From positions 273,080-337,079 of the forward strand of contig JAUHWH010000002.1 of the NCBI GenBank assembly GCA_030424715.1: a DNA stretch of 64,000 bases, given 5' to 3'. The notes beneath the pieces are model-generated. The model did no database searches and had not been told where the DNA came from. It saw only the letters and a list, made by a program, of their open reading frames with translations. Of this stretch, positions 43,267 through 53,314 are shown in pieces. Positions within the stretch are counted from its first letter, which is position 1. Every line of letters begins with the position of its first letter. A program made the translations under genes and the position numbers. Source of the DNA: Bdellovibrionia bacterium (GTDB taxonomy: Bacteria > Bdellovibrionota > Bdellovibrionia > Bdellovibrionales > JAGQZY01).

Positions 43267-44804
43267 ACCTGAGTGTACTCGAGGCTGTGTGGATTGATGC
43301 CCGTCGCGTCTTTACGCTTTTTAATTTGGATAGCCACCAAACCGGTCCCAGCCATGATCAAAAGGGCGATAGCCCCCACGGAAAGCAAAGACTTTTGCCC
43401 CTCTCCGGGACTGGTCATCGTACCACTACTGGCTCCAGGGGTTGGCTCTATTCCGGCTTCAGGAAAGGGCTCGATGTCGGGAACCGGCTCCGGCTCAAAG
43501 CCCATCTCCGCTATCTGAGCCTCAGGCAAGGGTGGTTCCGGTGGCAGACTGGCATCTTCAAAAGGCTCTTGCACCTCACCCATCGCCGCACCATCATCGA
43601 TGGGATCGGCCGGCGGCATGGTGTCGACTTCGGCGTTGTCGGCCAACTCTAAGGTCGGCTTCGACTCGTTGCCGGTCCAATACTTCAATTCAAGACCAGC
43701 GGGAAGAATAGTTTTGGAATCCACATTGGGGTTGATAGCCCAAATCTCCTTCCAGCCATCAGCAAAGCCGAGAAGCTTGGAACCGAGACGACGCATATTA
43801 TCGTTCTGTTCGGTACTATAAAACTGTGGGTCCACCCCAATATCGGAGTAATAGATTTTTAGGTTGGTGCGATCATCAGATCGGTTGGGAGAATTATAAT
43901 AGATTTTGTCTCCCGGATCGATTCCCTTTGCCAAATGGGGGTTGTCGGCTCGCAACTCCTGAGTCCGATCGGACCCGTACAATTTTTGACTGATGTCCTC
44001 AAAACTTTCAGAAGGTCTGGCAATGTAAACGGCGTTCATCAAGCGTTGATTGCGATAAAAAGGATCGGTCTTCACTTTTACCACGGGCACCCAAGATTCC
44101 GAAGCTGGCTCTACGGAATCATCCAAGGGAACAATGGGGTCTGCCATGCCAAGGTCATCTTGGGGAACTGTTTCGATCACCGGCGTGGGCTCAGCAAGAG
44201 CAATGTCTTGAGTCTCACTGGTCACTACCGGCGCCGCCATGGGAGCCTGATTGGGATCGCCTTCACCCATCACCTCTTCCGGAAACTGGGGCTGAGCATT
44301 TTCTGCAACTGGGTAATCTTGCATCTCTTGGGCTAAAGACTCTTCATTCTGGGCAAAAGCTTCGTCTTCCTGTTCGAATTCACCAAAATCATCAAAATCA
44401 GGATCGGAGTCATCGTCTTCCATGGAGGCAAACTCCCCATCAAGATCATCGCCCTCATCTAATAAGTCATCATCGGAAAACTCTTCATCGCCAAAGTCAT
44501 CATCACTGGAGGCGAACTCGTCATCAAAGTCTTCGTCCAATTCGTCGCCGAGGTCATCAAAATCGTCGTCACTCAGCTCAGCATACTCATCGTCTTCGCT
44601 CTCAAAATCTTCTGAGAAGCCTTCGTCACTTTCGGCAAAGTCTTCGATGTCTTCTTCAAAGGCATCTCCCTCGCCCTCAATGTCGAAATCTTCCAACTCT
44701 TCTTCGAGAACGGAGACATCGTCATCACTGGACGTGCAATTTGTCACAGAAAAAGGAATTACAAAAAATAACAATATACAGATAAAAAAACGTCGAATGG
44801 CCAT
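43263..44804 (-). CDS. Highly acidic lipoprotein with LysM-like domains and C-terminal membrane segment
   Basis: A 513-residue protein. A signal ends in VTNCTSSDDD, so Cys may be lipidated though Asn is at -1. About 140 residues of nearly pure Asp/Glu with Ser, Gly and Phe follow (EEELEDFDIEGEGDAFEEDI). A linker leads to LysM-like peptidoglycan-binding repeats (YIARPSESFEDISQKLYG and a second with WKEIWAINPNVDSKTILPAG). A Pro/Glu-rich spacer then leads to a membrane helix (SVGAIALLIMAGTGLVAIQI) and a basic tail KKRKDA. The order resembles FimV, but without its TPR part. The acidic part may bind calcium or basic proteins. Confidence 0.75.
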   Translation of the reverse strand: MAIRRFFICILLFFVIPFSVTNCTSSDDDVSVLEEELEDFDIEGEGDAFEEDIEDFAESDEGFSEDFESEDDEYAELSDDDFDDLGDELDEDFDDEFASSDDDFGDEEFSDDDLLDEGDDLDGEFASMEDDDSDPDFDDFGEFEQEDEAFAQNEESLAQEMQDYPVAENAQPQFPEEVMGEGDPNQAPMAAPVVTSETQDIALAEPTPVIETVPQDDLGMADPIVPLDDSVEPASESWVPVVKVKTDPFYRNQRLMNAVYIARPSESFEDISQKLYGSDRTQELRADNPHLAKGIDPGDKIYYNSPNRSDDRTNLKIYYSDIGVDPQFYSTEQNDNMRRLGSKLLGFADGWKEIWAINPNVDSKTILPAGLELKYWTGNESKPTLELADNAEVDTMPPADPIDDGAAMGEVQEPFEDASLPPEPPLPEAQIAEMGFEPEPVPDIEPFPEAGIEPTPGASSGTMTSPGEGQKSLLSVGAIALLIMAGTGLVAIQIKKRKDATGINPHSLEYTQV

Positions 44805-44882
44805 AACCCATTTTAACTATAGAGGCGAAACAAGCCACCTTAAATCCAAAGCGCCTAGACCTTCACAAAGCTCGACTTGGAC

Positions 44883-45839
44883 CTAAGTCTTACTTTTCGA
44901 CCAACCGAGATCACGGAAAAAAGCTTCGACTGCTTCGATGGGCATCAGAGACCCATGGTGAACTTCTGACTGATATTTTTGGAACAGGCTACTCATCTGA
45001 GGGTCTGCCAACAACTTCTGTCGAAATTCAGAGGATAACAGAGATTGATACCAAAATTCTGACATCATTTTTCGATTTCCATAATCAAAGCTTTTGAAAA
45101 ATTCTTCAAAGTGCTGAAGAACATCGTCAAGCCCCTGCCCTGTCAAACCACTGCACCCAAATATTTCCACGGGCTTCTGTCTGACAATTTTTAAAGCGGC
45201 GAGGTACTGCTGTCGTGTGATATTGACCTGTTGCGGGTCTCTGTCATTTTTATTAACAACGATCATATCAACGTATTCAAGAATTCCCTTTTTAATCCCC
45301 TGCAGCTCATCACCTGCTCCGGCCTGCGAAAGTAGAGTGAAGAGGTCCACCATTCGACTCAGTTCGATTTCCGATTGTCCGACTCCGACGGACTCCACCA
45401 GAATCCATTCATAGCCGGCAATTTCACACAATCGAATCACTCCAGGGAGACGACTGGTCACCCCACCCAAGTGGCCTCGTGTTGCTGATGGACGAACGAA
45501 GGCCTTTTCCGACCGGCTCAAGAGTTCCATGCGAGTCTTGTCACCAAGAATGCTACCGCCAGAGATTTCACTGGAGGGATCAATCGCCAATACCGCCACG
45601 CGCTGCCCCTTATTGGTTAACAGCAGTCCCATCTTTTCGATAAAGGTGCTCTTTCCAACACCAGGAGGACCAGAAAAGCCCAGGCGACGAGTCACCACCT
45701 CTTTGTCTTTAAAATGTTTTAAAAGTTTCTTGGCTTCATCCCAATCGGCTGGTCGAGTGCTCTCCATAAGAGTGATCGCCTTCGCCAGGGCGGTTCGATT
45801 TCCGGCCTCGAGGTCTTTACACAGTTTTTCAAAACTCAA
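44883..45839 (-). CDS. meaB: MeaB/ArgK-type GTPase, chaperone of methylmalonyl-CoA mutase
   Basis: A 318-residue G3E-family GTPase that guards B12 loading of methylmalonyl-CoA mutase. P-loop [30 protein letters not shown], the switch [12 protein letters not shown] and base motif VVNKNDRD are all present. The start is a TTG that overlaps the mutase stop as TTGA, so translation is coupled, fitting a 1:1 helper. It is the third gene of the leftward mutA-mutB-meaB operon. Confidence 0.94.
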   Translation of the reverse strand: MSFEKLCKDLEAGNRTALAKAITLMESTRPADWDEAKKLLKHFKDKEVVTRRLGFSGPPGVGKSTFIEKMGLLLTNKGQRVAVLAIDPSSEISGGSILGDKTRMELLSRSEKAFVRPSATRGHLGGVTSRLPGVIRLCEIAGYEWILVESVGVGQSEIELSRMVDLFTLLSQAGAGDELQGIKKGILEYVDMIVVNKNDRDPQQVNITRQQYLAALKIVRQKPVEIFGCSGLTGQGLDDVLQHFEEFFKSFDYGNRKMMSEFWYQSLLSSEFRQKLLADPQMSSLFQKYQSEVHHGSLMPIEAVEAFFRDLGWSKSKT

Positions 45840-47965
45840 GAGACCCCTCTCTCGATTAGATCAAGCAATTCGATCACGGCATCCGCGATGACCGTTCCCG
45901 GACCAAAAATACCATTGGCTCCAAGACGTTTTAGTTCTTCATGATCCTGAGGAGGAATGACTCCTCCCACCACAACCAACATATCGTCACGTTGCATTTT
46001 GCTAAGCTCCGCGCGCACCGCTGGCACCAGTTGGAGATGTCCTGCCGCCAAGCTACTCACACCCAAAATGTGAACATCGTTTTCGACGGCTTGCTTTGCT
46101 GACTCTTCAGGGGTCTGAAAAAGGGGACCGATATCGACATCAAAACCAAGGTCAGCAAAGGCGGTCGCTACCACTTTTTGACCGCGGTCGTGGCCGTCTT
46201 GCCCCATTTTCGCCAACAGAATACGAGGCGGTCGTCCGTATTGGCTGGTAAACTTTTTGACTTTGTCGCGAGCAACTTGAAAATTTTCGTTTTCACTGGA
46301 CATTTCGGACTGGTAGACTCCTGTTAAACCCTGTATTTGGGCTTGATGACGACCAAAAACCTGCTCCATGGCGGCACTCATTTCTCCGAGAGTCACACTG
46401 GCGCGAGCGCATTCCACACAAGCTTTCAGAAGATTTTCACCCGACTCAGCAGCTTGGGTCAAACGCTTTAAACTTCGTTCGGCGGCTTGCGCATCACGAT
46501 CTCTCTTGAGAGCCTTTAACTGTGCCAGCTGCTGCTCTCGTACCTGAACGTTGTCGACCTTTAAGACCGGGACCTCTTCAGCAACTGAACTGCGTAAACA
46601 GTTCACTCCCACCACCGGCTGTCGACCAGAGTCGATACGGGCCTGGGTTCGAGCCGCAGCCTCTTCAATTTTTAATTTCGGCAGTCCCTGTTCGATCGCA
46701 GAAGACATCCCCCCAAGCTCCTCGATTTCCGCAATATGCACACGAGCCTTGGCAATGAGATCTTCAGTCAGGCATTCAATAAAATAACTGCCTCCCCATG
46801 GGTCTACGAAGTCACAAAGACCCACTTCATTCTGCAAAAACAACTGCGTGTTGCGGGCAATGCGAGCGCTGAAGTCCGTGGGTAAAGCGAGGGCTTCGTC
46901 CAATGAGTTGGTATGAAGTGACTGCGTGCCTCCATAGGTCGCGGCCATAGCCTCGATACAAGTTCTGGTGACGTTGTTAAAAACGTCGGTCGCGCTGAGA
47001 CTCCAACCCGAAGTCTGACAGTGAGTGCGAAGACAACTGGACTTTGACGACTGGGGACGAAACGGAGCCATCATCTCGGACCACAAAACGCGAGCGGCTC
47101 TTAGTTTTGCAATTTCCAAATAAAAGTTCATGCCGATCGCAAAAAAGAAGGACAAGCGTGGCGCAAAGTCATCAACGGCTAAGCCAGATTCGACACCCGT
47201 TTTCACATACTCGATGCCGTCCGCCAAGGTGTAGGCCAATTCTAGGTCTGGCGTGGCTCCGGCCTCTTGCATATGGTAGCCCGAAATACTAATGGAGTTG
47301 AACTTTGGCATGCACTCTGATGTGTACTGAAAGATGTCGGCAATGATCCTCATCGATGGTTTCGGAGGATAGATGTAAGTGTTGCGAACCATAAACTCTT
47401 TCAAAATATCATTTTGAATGGTTCCGGAAAGTTTTTCAGCGGGCACCCCCTGCTCTTCGGCGGCCACAATAAACAAGGCCAAGATGGGCAGAACCGCTCC
47501 GTTCATGGTCATCGACACACTCATTTTATCGAGGGGGATTCCCTCAAACAGAGCGCGCATATCAACGATGGAATCCACCGCCACGCCGGCCATTCCGACA
47601 TCGGCCACCACTCGTGGATGGTCGGAATCATAACCACGATGGGTCGCCAAATCAAAAGCAACAGAGAGACCCTTCTGACCGGCGGCTAGATTGCGTCGGT
47701 AGAATGCATTGCTCTCCTGAGCTGTCGAAAACCCGGCGTACTGACGAACGGTCCAAGGACGAGAGGTGTACATTGTCGAATAGGGACCTCTTAGAAAAGG
47801 CGGAAATCCTGGCAGACTCGCGCGCGCTTCAAAAGACTTGCGGTCACTGGCGTCGTAATTTCTTTTATAAACAAAACCCTCCGGAGAATCCCACGAGTCT
47901 ACTGCTCCTTGGGCTTGCAATTCGGGACGTGACCAAGGGATTTTTGAAAAATCAATAGAGCTCAT
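45836..47965 (-). CDS. mutB: Methylmalonyl-CoA mutase, large (catalytic) subunit
   Basis: A 709-residue B12-dependent mutase that interconverts methylmalonyl-CoA and succinyl-CoA. The barrel domain has [37 protein letters not shown] and [20 protein letters not shown]. The C-terminal cobalamin domain starts [20 protein letters not shown], where DGHDRG supplies the cobalt-ligating histidine (DxHxxG). GAGGCAGCT precedes the ATG, which overlaps the small-subunit stop by 4 bases. The gene names follow the Propionibacterium convention, with mutB as the large subunit. Confidence 0.96.
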   Translation of the reverse strand: MSSIDFSKIPWSRPELQAQGAVDSWDSPEGFVYKRNYDASDRKSFEARASLPGFPPFLRGPYSTMYTSRPWTVRQYAGFSTAQESNAFYRRNLAAGQKGLSVAFDLATHRGYDSDHPRVVADVGMAGVAVDSIVDMRALFEGIPLDKMSVSMTMNGAVLPILALFIVAAEEQGVPAEKLSGTIQNDILKEFMVRNTYIYPPKPSMRIIADIFQYTSECMPKFNSISISGYHMQEAGATPDLELAYTLADGIEYVKTGVESGLAVDDFAPRLSFFFAIGMNFYLEIAKLRAARVLWSEMMAPFRPQSSKSSCLRTHCQTSGWSLSATDVFNNVTRTCIEAMAATYGGTQSLHTNSLDEALALPTDFSARIARNTQLFLQNEVGLCDFVDPWGGSYFIECLTEDLIAKARVHIAEIEELGGMSSAIEQGLPKLKIEEAAARTQARIDSGRQPVVGVNCLRSSVAEEVPVLKVDNVQVREQQLAQLKALKRDRDAQAAERSLKRLTQAAESGENLLKACVECARASVTLGEMSAAMEQVFGRHQAQIQGLTGVYQSEMSSENENFQVARDKVKKFTSQYGRPPRILLAKMGQDGHDRGQKVVATAFADLGFDVDIGPLFQTPEESAKQAVENDVHILGVSSLAAGHLQLVPAVRAELSKMQRDDMLVVVGGVIPPQDHEELKRLGANGIFGPGTVIADAVIELLDLIERGVS

Positions 47966-49638
47966 AGCTGCCTCCCGATAATATTGAACATCTTTTCATA
48001 GAAAGCCTGTAGATCGGTGGCCTGGCCTAAGACGGCATGAAACCCTTCCACGGCTTTTTCGCCAGTCCAAACCACCCACTGACACGAGGCTTTCTCCAAA
48101 CGGTCCAGCGACTGTTTAACAAAATCGCCCGATGGGTCAGAGGCAATCACCACTGCGAGGGTTGTTTTCGGCAAAGCTTCTATAGAGGTGATCTGCACAT
48201 CCAGAGCCGCCAAACTTAAAAGTCTTTTGGTCCGTTGTAGTTTCTGCGAGTTCTCCATGCCAGGTTCCACTAAAACAGGAACAAGGCCCCCCTTTGGGCT
48301 CTGGCTGCGCCACTGATCGGCACGAAACTGCCATCTTTCAAAGTAAGCCGGAAGAGATTCTGGCACCAAGCGCTTCACATCGCACAGCACCTCGTGGCCG
48401 TCATTCTGGCAGTGGTTTTTCCACCAGGTTTCAATATCAAGGGATTCTTCTTGTCTCGCCAAAGGATACTCTGAACTCAAAGATTGACTGAGAGGAAAGC
48501 TATTACAGCCAGTGATCTGCAAACGGCCTGCCAGAAAATTATTTTTTTGTTCGATGGCGCTCTCACGGATCTGATCATGCAACCAGCCCGACCGTAAGGC
48601 AGGCAGTAAACCGTTTTTCGTCTGAATTTCTTGAAACAGGCTCCACGAACGGGCCGCCATCCCATCCGTCAACTGCTCCTGAGTGTAACTGCCTTGGGTG
48701 GATGATGAAACTTTCCCAAGATAGGCTTCGCGCTCTAAGATTTCTGAAACGTTACGCGAGGTTCTTCCGCCCTGTCGCTTTGAAAACAAGTCATAGGGAA
48801 AGGTCAGCACCCCGTCGGCACCACCGACCCTGGCTGCTGCATGGATGGCGGTTAAACGAAGGATATTATTCCACGGTTCGCGAGTGGCGAGAAACCGAAC
48901 CGCAGGCGCACAGTAAATCGGAGGTCGTTCCAGCGCCTCTAAATTATAAGCCTGACTCAATTTCGTAACAAGCAGCTTGAGCGCTTGGATCTTCGCTCCG
49001 CTCAAAAACAAATGGGGCTTTAGAGTCAGCTCAAAAGACAAGTTATTGAGGATCGTACCGGCATCACATACACCTTCATAATCGTCAATCAGTTGCACCA
49101 CGGACGACAACAAAACCGCCAGTTGCAAAGCATCACTGGCTCCGGCCATGGAATAAGGCTGACTGGTTAACCGAAACAAGCGCTGTTCACTAGACCCTGT
49201 TTGCTCAATCCAATCCGACTCGATGTGAGACTTGTCAATATGAGACTGCCAAAGACCAAGACTGAAGGGATCGACTCCATAGTTCAGAGAAGCCTCTGGA
49301 GATTTTTTTAACAGTCCTTTTTTAAAATCAGTCAATTGCGAGGACAGGGCCAGATAAACAAAAGAAGATTCTTTACTCAATGACTCTGGCCAATGATCAT
49401 ACAAAAAGACCCCGCTCTGGGGACTGTTCAAAAATTCAGTAGAAATTGTATCATCTTGAAACTCACAAATATTATAGAACGAGGAGGTCACTGGGAATGT
49501 CGATTCAGGCTCAACTCGCTTCGTCTCCAGCCCCAATGGCGACACTGGAATATCAGCGAAAAACCCGTGAAGATTGTCGAGACGTCCCTTTTTGTACAAC
49601 TCCTCTGTGGCTTTTAGCCATTTTTGTTTTTGCTCCAT
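47962..49638 (-). CDS. mutA: Methylmalonyl-CoA mutase, small subunit
   Basis: A 558-residue partner of the mutase. It shares the barrel-type pattern ([29 protein letters not shown]) but has no DxHxxG in its degenerate C-terminal domain ([20 protein letters not shown]), so it cannot hold cobalamin; this is normal for the structural subunit of heterodimeric mutases. GGAGGGACA directly before the ATG at 49638 decides the start, with a frame-open GTG/ATG at 49665 rejected. It heads the operon, with a 193-base divergent spacer to the PilZ gene. Confidence 0.9.
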   Translation of the reverse strand: MEQKQKWLKATEELYKKGRLDNLHGFFADIPVSPLGLETKRVEPESTFPVTSSFYNICEFQDDTISTEFLNSPQSGVFLYDHWPESLSKESSFVYLALSSQLTDFKKGLLKKSPEASLNYGVDPFSLGLWQSHIDKSHIESDWIEQTGSSEQRLFRLTSQPYSMAGASDALQLAVLLSSVVQLIDDYEGVCDAGTILNNLSFELTLKPHLFLSGAKIQALKLLVTKLSQAYNLEALERPPIYCAPAVRFLATREPWNNILRLTAIHAAARVGGADGVLTFPYDLFSKRQGGRTSRNVSEILEREAYLGKVSSSTQGSYTQEQLTDGMAARSWSLFQEIQTKNGLLPALRSGWLHDQIRESAIEQKNNFLAGRLQITGCNSFPLSQSLSSEYPLARQEESLDIETWWKNHCQNDGHEVLCDVKRLVPESLPAYFERWQFRADQWRSQSPKGGLVPVLVEPGMENSQKLQRTKRLLSLAALDVQITSIEALPKTTLAVVIASDPSGDFVKQSLDRLEKASCQWVVWTGEKAVEGFHAVLGQATDLQAFYEKMFNIIGRQL

Positions 49639-49831
49639 TGTCCCTCCGCAGTGTCTTTCTACCAAAGGGCCAAGCCAGCACCAATGAGAAACGCCTCTTG
49701 CAGTGCTTCACTTTGCCCAGAAAGGCTGCAAAATCAGGGAATTTAGGCCACTCACCACTAAAAAATCTCTTTATTTTTTTTTACAAACTGACGATAGCAA
49801 AGATAAGACACAGAAAGGACTGTACACTGCA

Positions 49832-50380
49832 ATGATGTCATTTTTAAGTAACATGCCACCCCTTTTTGATTTTCAACTGATTCGATCTCAAATTGAGATG
49901 TCACCATGGGAGTTTTTCCCAGGCGTGGTCATGCTGCTTTTCATCGGCGCTGGGCTTTCCCACTTCTGGCAAGAAAAAAGAAAGGTACGCTCGTTCGCGC
50001 AAAAGCAACGTGGAGAACGAGCAAGAATGGCTTTGCCCTTGCTTATAAATACACCTGTCACTCAAGAGTTCACGGTCAAGACCTATGACATCTCGATGAC
50101 AGGGGCTTTCTTACCCTATGAAGATCTCAAATCTAGCGTTACCTTTACAAGCTTGATTGGCAAACGTTCGGGAATTAAAGTGGGCGACCTTTTAGATATT
50201 AAAGTTTACACCGGTCGTTTTTCACAGTTTAGCTGTCAAGCCCGAGTGGTCCGTTACAATTTTTCTGACGACACCCCGCCTCCGAAAGGGATTGGTATCG
50301 AGTTCGTTAACATCAGTAAAAAAAGCAAACGAACCTTGCAAACCATTATCGAAAGAAAAAGAGAACCCTTCGCGTCTTAA
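49832..50380 (+). CDS. Membrane-anchored PilZ domain protein
   Basis: A 182-residue protein with one membrane helix (about 28-45, FFPGVVMLLFIGAGLSHFW) and a cytoplasmic PilZ domain. RGERARMAL gives the arginine motif, and YDISMTGAFL gives D-x-S-x-x-G, the two sites that bind c-di-GMP. GIGIEFVNISKKSKRTLQTI is a typical C-terminal end. The start could be ATG 49832 or 49835; AAGGA lies 12-15 bases upstream. The output partner is unknown. Confidence 0.87.
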   Translation: MMSFLSNMPPLFDFQLIRSQIEMSPWEFFPGVVMLLFIGAGLSHFWQEKRKVRSFAQKQRGERARMALPLLINTPVTQEFTVKTYDISMTGAFLPYEDLKSSVTFTSLIGKRSGIKVGDLLDIKVYTGRFSQFSCQARVVRYNFSDDTPPPKGIGIEFVNISKKSKRTLQTIIERKREPFAS

Positions 50381-50521
50381 GAGTCTTACAGGTCGCCGAC
50401 CACGCACGATCACGATTGACCTTCAATAGTGTCGACAAAGAAAAAAAATAGGGCAAGAACCAGCCCGTGAAGCGCTGCCCCCAACTGACAATCTATCCCG
50501 TTTTTTTTAACAAGTTATTTT

Positions 50522-53314
50522 CTAGAAGCAGTCTTCTTTGAACTGATGCCATATCGGAACTTTGCGATCCGGTACCACCACAGGGAAGGCACAGTGAGTG
50601 GAGTAACGATGATGGGTATCGAAATCATGGTAAATTTTTAACAGTGTTCTCTTTACCGCTGCCTCTGGGTTGTTCTCGAAATCATCTGACAGAAAGTATT
50701 TTTGCTTTTGATACCTAAACTCATCAAAGACCTCTTGATTAACCGTACGGTTGCAAAAGATTTCTCGTCGCCATTCACAAAAGACATTATCTGGGTGGGC
50801 ACGACAGTCGGGTGCCGTATCACTAGAAAGACTCTTCAGCAATGGGGTTCGCTTCTCCAACAGAAAAGACTGCAAACGCTGAACATGACTCATGTGGGTC
50901 ATTTCAGCCATGGCAGAAAACACTTTTAATACATCACCCGGAGTCGCTACGGCTCGCAAATAGGCTCGCTCCTCATTGTTTTTGTCTAGTATGGCTCTGA
51001 ATTTCAACAGTCCACAAGCTTGTCCCGATGAGACCGGCAGGTCCCCTTTCTTGAGCAGATGAATTAAGATCTTGGGGGCGATACAGCGGGCGAGCTCCAC
51101 GCCCTGCATGCCTTCACCACAAAATTTTTGGAAGAGCTCTTTGCGATTTGTCAAAATATCACTTCTTTTGTTCATCAGAAAATCGACAATTAGTGGTCTG
51201 AAGTGCATCTCAGCCAGTCGAATCTCAGAGAGCCCCTCACCTGTTGCCCTTCCATCGAGAAGGCCATTGACGTTGTCGCGATCGAACATAAAGAAGATCG
51301 ACTCGACAAAGGAAATGATCGAAACCACAACACGAATTTCGTTCATATCCACGGGTTTCTCTCGAATGACTCCTCCTCGAGACGCCACTTCAACGGAGCT
51401 CATAAAAGAGTCTTTTTCTTCTTCGGTCGCTTGGCTCCAATATTTTGATATATTGGGGAGGTGCTCGAAATACGTCAAAAAGTTCTTCTCTAGGTGTTGT
51501 CGAAAGCACTGAACATCCGTTACATTTCGATTGAGCACATCCACCGGCTCTAGCGAGCACGACTCAGGGATCTCCTCATAAATTCTGTTGGACAGTCGAC
51601 CCGCAGACATTGACATGGCGACGTACTCATAGCCTTCGTAAAAATCAAGAACACCATCACTTCGATTCTGAGTGGAAAAGTGGTTCATCTCAATAAAGGT
51701 TCGACGTCCTGAATCCAGAATTCGAGAGTCCATAAAAGCGAGCTCCACACCCAAAGTTCGGATCACTTCGTAAATTTGTTGGGTCTGATCTTGCGTGACT
51801 TGGTATTTCAAAGGGTTTTGTTGTTGCAAGTTAAAAGGCTTCATGAAGAGTTCAGCAAGGGTCATAATCGAGTTGGCAACAGTCAGCTCGCCATAAGAGA
51901 AGTGGTCCTTGTCTTCAGTAAACAGCAGTCGCAAGCGATCGTCCCACTGATGGGCGTTCACTGATGTGAGAACCTTCTTCAACTGAGTGGCCAAGGGGGA
52001 ATCCAATCCACCGAAGGCAGCTTCAAGGGATACGACACCGTCGCCCTTACCCTCGAACACTTGATTCACTAAATTTTGTCGACGCAACCAAACATTGAAA
52101 AAACGAGCCACATGTTGCACCTTCTTTGGATTTATGGCCGTCGCACGGGGGGCCCCAGGATTTAACCAAAACTCCGAAAAGTCAGAAAGGAATTCGGCGA
52201 TAGTGTCCGCGCTCAAATTTCCTTTCATGATTTCTGCCTTCTCTAAACCCAGTAACAGATTTTCGATATGAGACACCGGAAGCTCTCGATTGGGTCGATT
52301 TTGCGTTGAAAACATCAGGACGGCTTCCGCCGACTTCACAATATCCACCAGTGATTTTAATGAGACCGTTTCAAAAATGCGACCGCCGAGCAGCTGTCTT
52401 GGAATCCGGGTCATAAACGTCACCAAGTGCCCCATATTTGTAAATAAACTATCAACTCCATCTCGACGGAGCATATATTCGAAATGCACCATGGCCTCGT
52501 AGGTCAAGATGGACTGACGAACAAACAAGGCGAGGTTTTTAAAGTGAAGGTCTTCGCCCTCTTCGTTCACTGCAAAGGCCTTAAAAGCCTTAATCAATGG
52601 TAAATACTTTTCCATAGTTGCTGCTTGATCACCATAAATCTCAGCAAAGAAAAACTTGGCAAAGGCCTCTAGGTTCACCTTACGAGTTTTAGAGCCATCG
52701 CTGAGGGTTTTCAGAATAACCCCGGATTGACGTTTTAATTCATCGAAAGCTTGCTGAATTTTCAAGTAGCTTTCTTCGTTGGCCTCGAGAGTCGCGGACT
52801 GCTGCAGAACTTTGAGGTGGGGCAAAAGCTTTTTCAAAGCGCCCACAAAAATCGGCACCAAAGACTGTAGTTCTTTTAATTCGTTTTTTGATAGTGTCTC
52901 ACTTGAGCCACCAAACAAGAACGATTTTAAGTGAACATAGGTCTGAATGCGATCGGCGGTCATCGCAATTTCTTTATGGAACTGGCCTATCAATAACTCA
53001 ATATTTTCGCTGGAATAGTCATCCGACTCAGCTCGCCCACTCTTTGTGTGAACCAAGAAGGATTCGATAGACTCTTGGTAACATTCCGTCACAGCATCCA
53101 GCTCGGACTCTATGACTTGAATCTCAGGAGAGGTGTTAAAATATCGCTTGAGGGTTTGATTCACTTGCCCCACGCAAGACCCCATGGACTCGTTGTAGGC
53201 CACTTCTGTTACTTTTTTCTTTTCTTCAAAAAAGAAAGAACAACTGGTGATGGCCAACATCAATGACAAGGATATTAAGAGGAGAGGTGTCTTTTTCATA
53301 AGACTAGAAGGCAT
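50522..53314 (-). CDS. Large 930-residue lipoprotein of unknown function
   Basis: The ATG at 53314 has GGAGG at ideal distance. The signal MKKTPLLLISLSLMLAITSC gives a lipoprotein with Cys in TSCSFFF. The rest is predicted mostly helical, with long amphipathic stretches. At roughly residues 420, 553 and 678 there are short loops of the degenerate EF-hand kind (GKGDGVVS, NRSDGVLD, RDNVNGLLD), hinting at calcium. The C-terminus has several cysteines (APDCRAHPDNVFCEWRREIFC, HCAFPV). It overlaps the 3' end of the barrel gene by 11 bases, so the pair is co-translated and probably co-localised in the outer membrane. No family is recognised. Confidence 0.78.
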   Translation of the reverse strand: MPSSLMKKTPLLLISLSLMLAITSCSFFFEEKKKVTEVAYNESMGSCVGQVNQTLKRYFNTSPEIQVIESELDAVTECYQESIESFLVHTKSGRAESDDYSSENIELLIGQFHKEIAMTADRIQTYVHLKSFLFGGSSETLSKNELKELQSLVPIFVGALKKLLPHLKVLQQSATLEANEESYLKIQQAFDELKRQSGVILKTLSDGSKTRKVNLEAFAKFFFAEIYGDQAATMEKYLPLIKAFKAFAVNEEGEDLHFKNLALFVRQSILTYEAMVHFEYMLRRDGVDSLFTNMGHLVTFMTRIPRQLLGGRIFETVSLKSLVDIVKSAEAVLMFSTQNRPNRELPVSHIENLLLGLEKAEIMKGNLSADTIAEFLSDFSEFWLNPGAPRATAINPKKVQHVARFFNVWLRRQNLVNQVFEGKGDGVVSLEAAFGGLDSPLATQLKKVLTSVNAHQWDDRLRLLFTEDKDHFSYGELTVANSIMTLAELFMKPFNLQQQNPLKYQVTQDQTQQIYEVIRTLGVELAFMDSRILDSGRRTFIEMNHFSTQNRSDGVLDFYEGYEYVAMSMSAGRLSNRIYEEIPESCSLEPVDVLNRNVTDVQCFRQHLEKNFLTYFEHLPNISKYWSQATEEEKDSFMSSVEVASRGGVIREKPVDMNEIRVVVSIISFVESIFFMFDRDNVNGLLDGRATGEGLSEIRLAEMHFRPLIVDFLMNKRSDILTNRKELFQKFCGEGMQGVELARCIAPKILIHLLKKGDLPVSSGQACGLLKFRAILDKNNEERAYLRAVATPGDVLKVFSAMAEMTHMSHVQRLQSFLLEKRTPLLKSLSSDTAPDCRAHPDNVFCEWRREIFCNRTVNQEVFDEFRYQKQKYFLSDDFENNPEAAVKRTLLKIYHDFDTHHRYSTHCAFPVVVPDRKVPIWHQFKEDCF

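Noticed and set aside
44422-44886. 154-codon serine/lysine-rich frame on the plus strand
   Set aside because: It is the antisense of the Asp/Glu codon tract of the acidic LysM lipoprotein; GAT/GAA runs give Ser-rich mirror frames.
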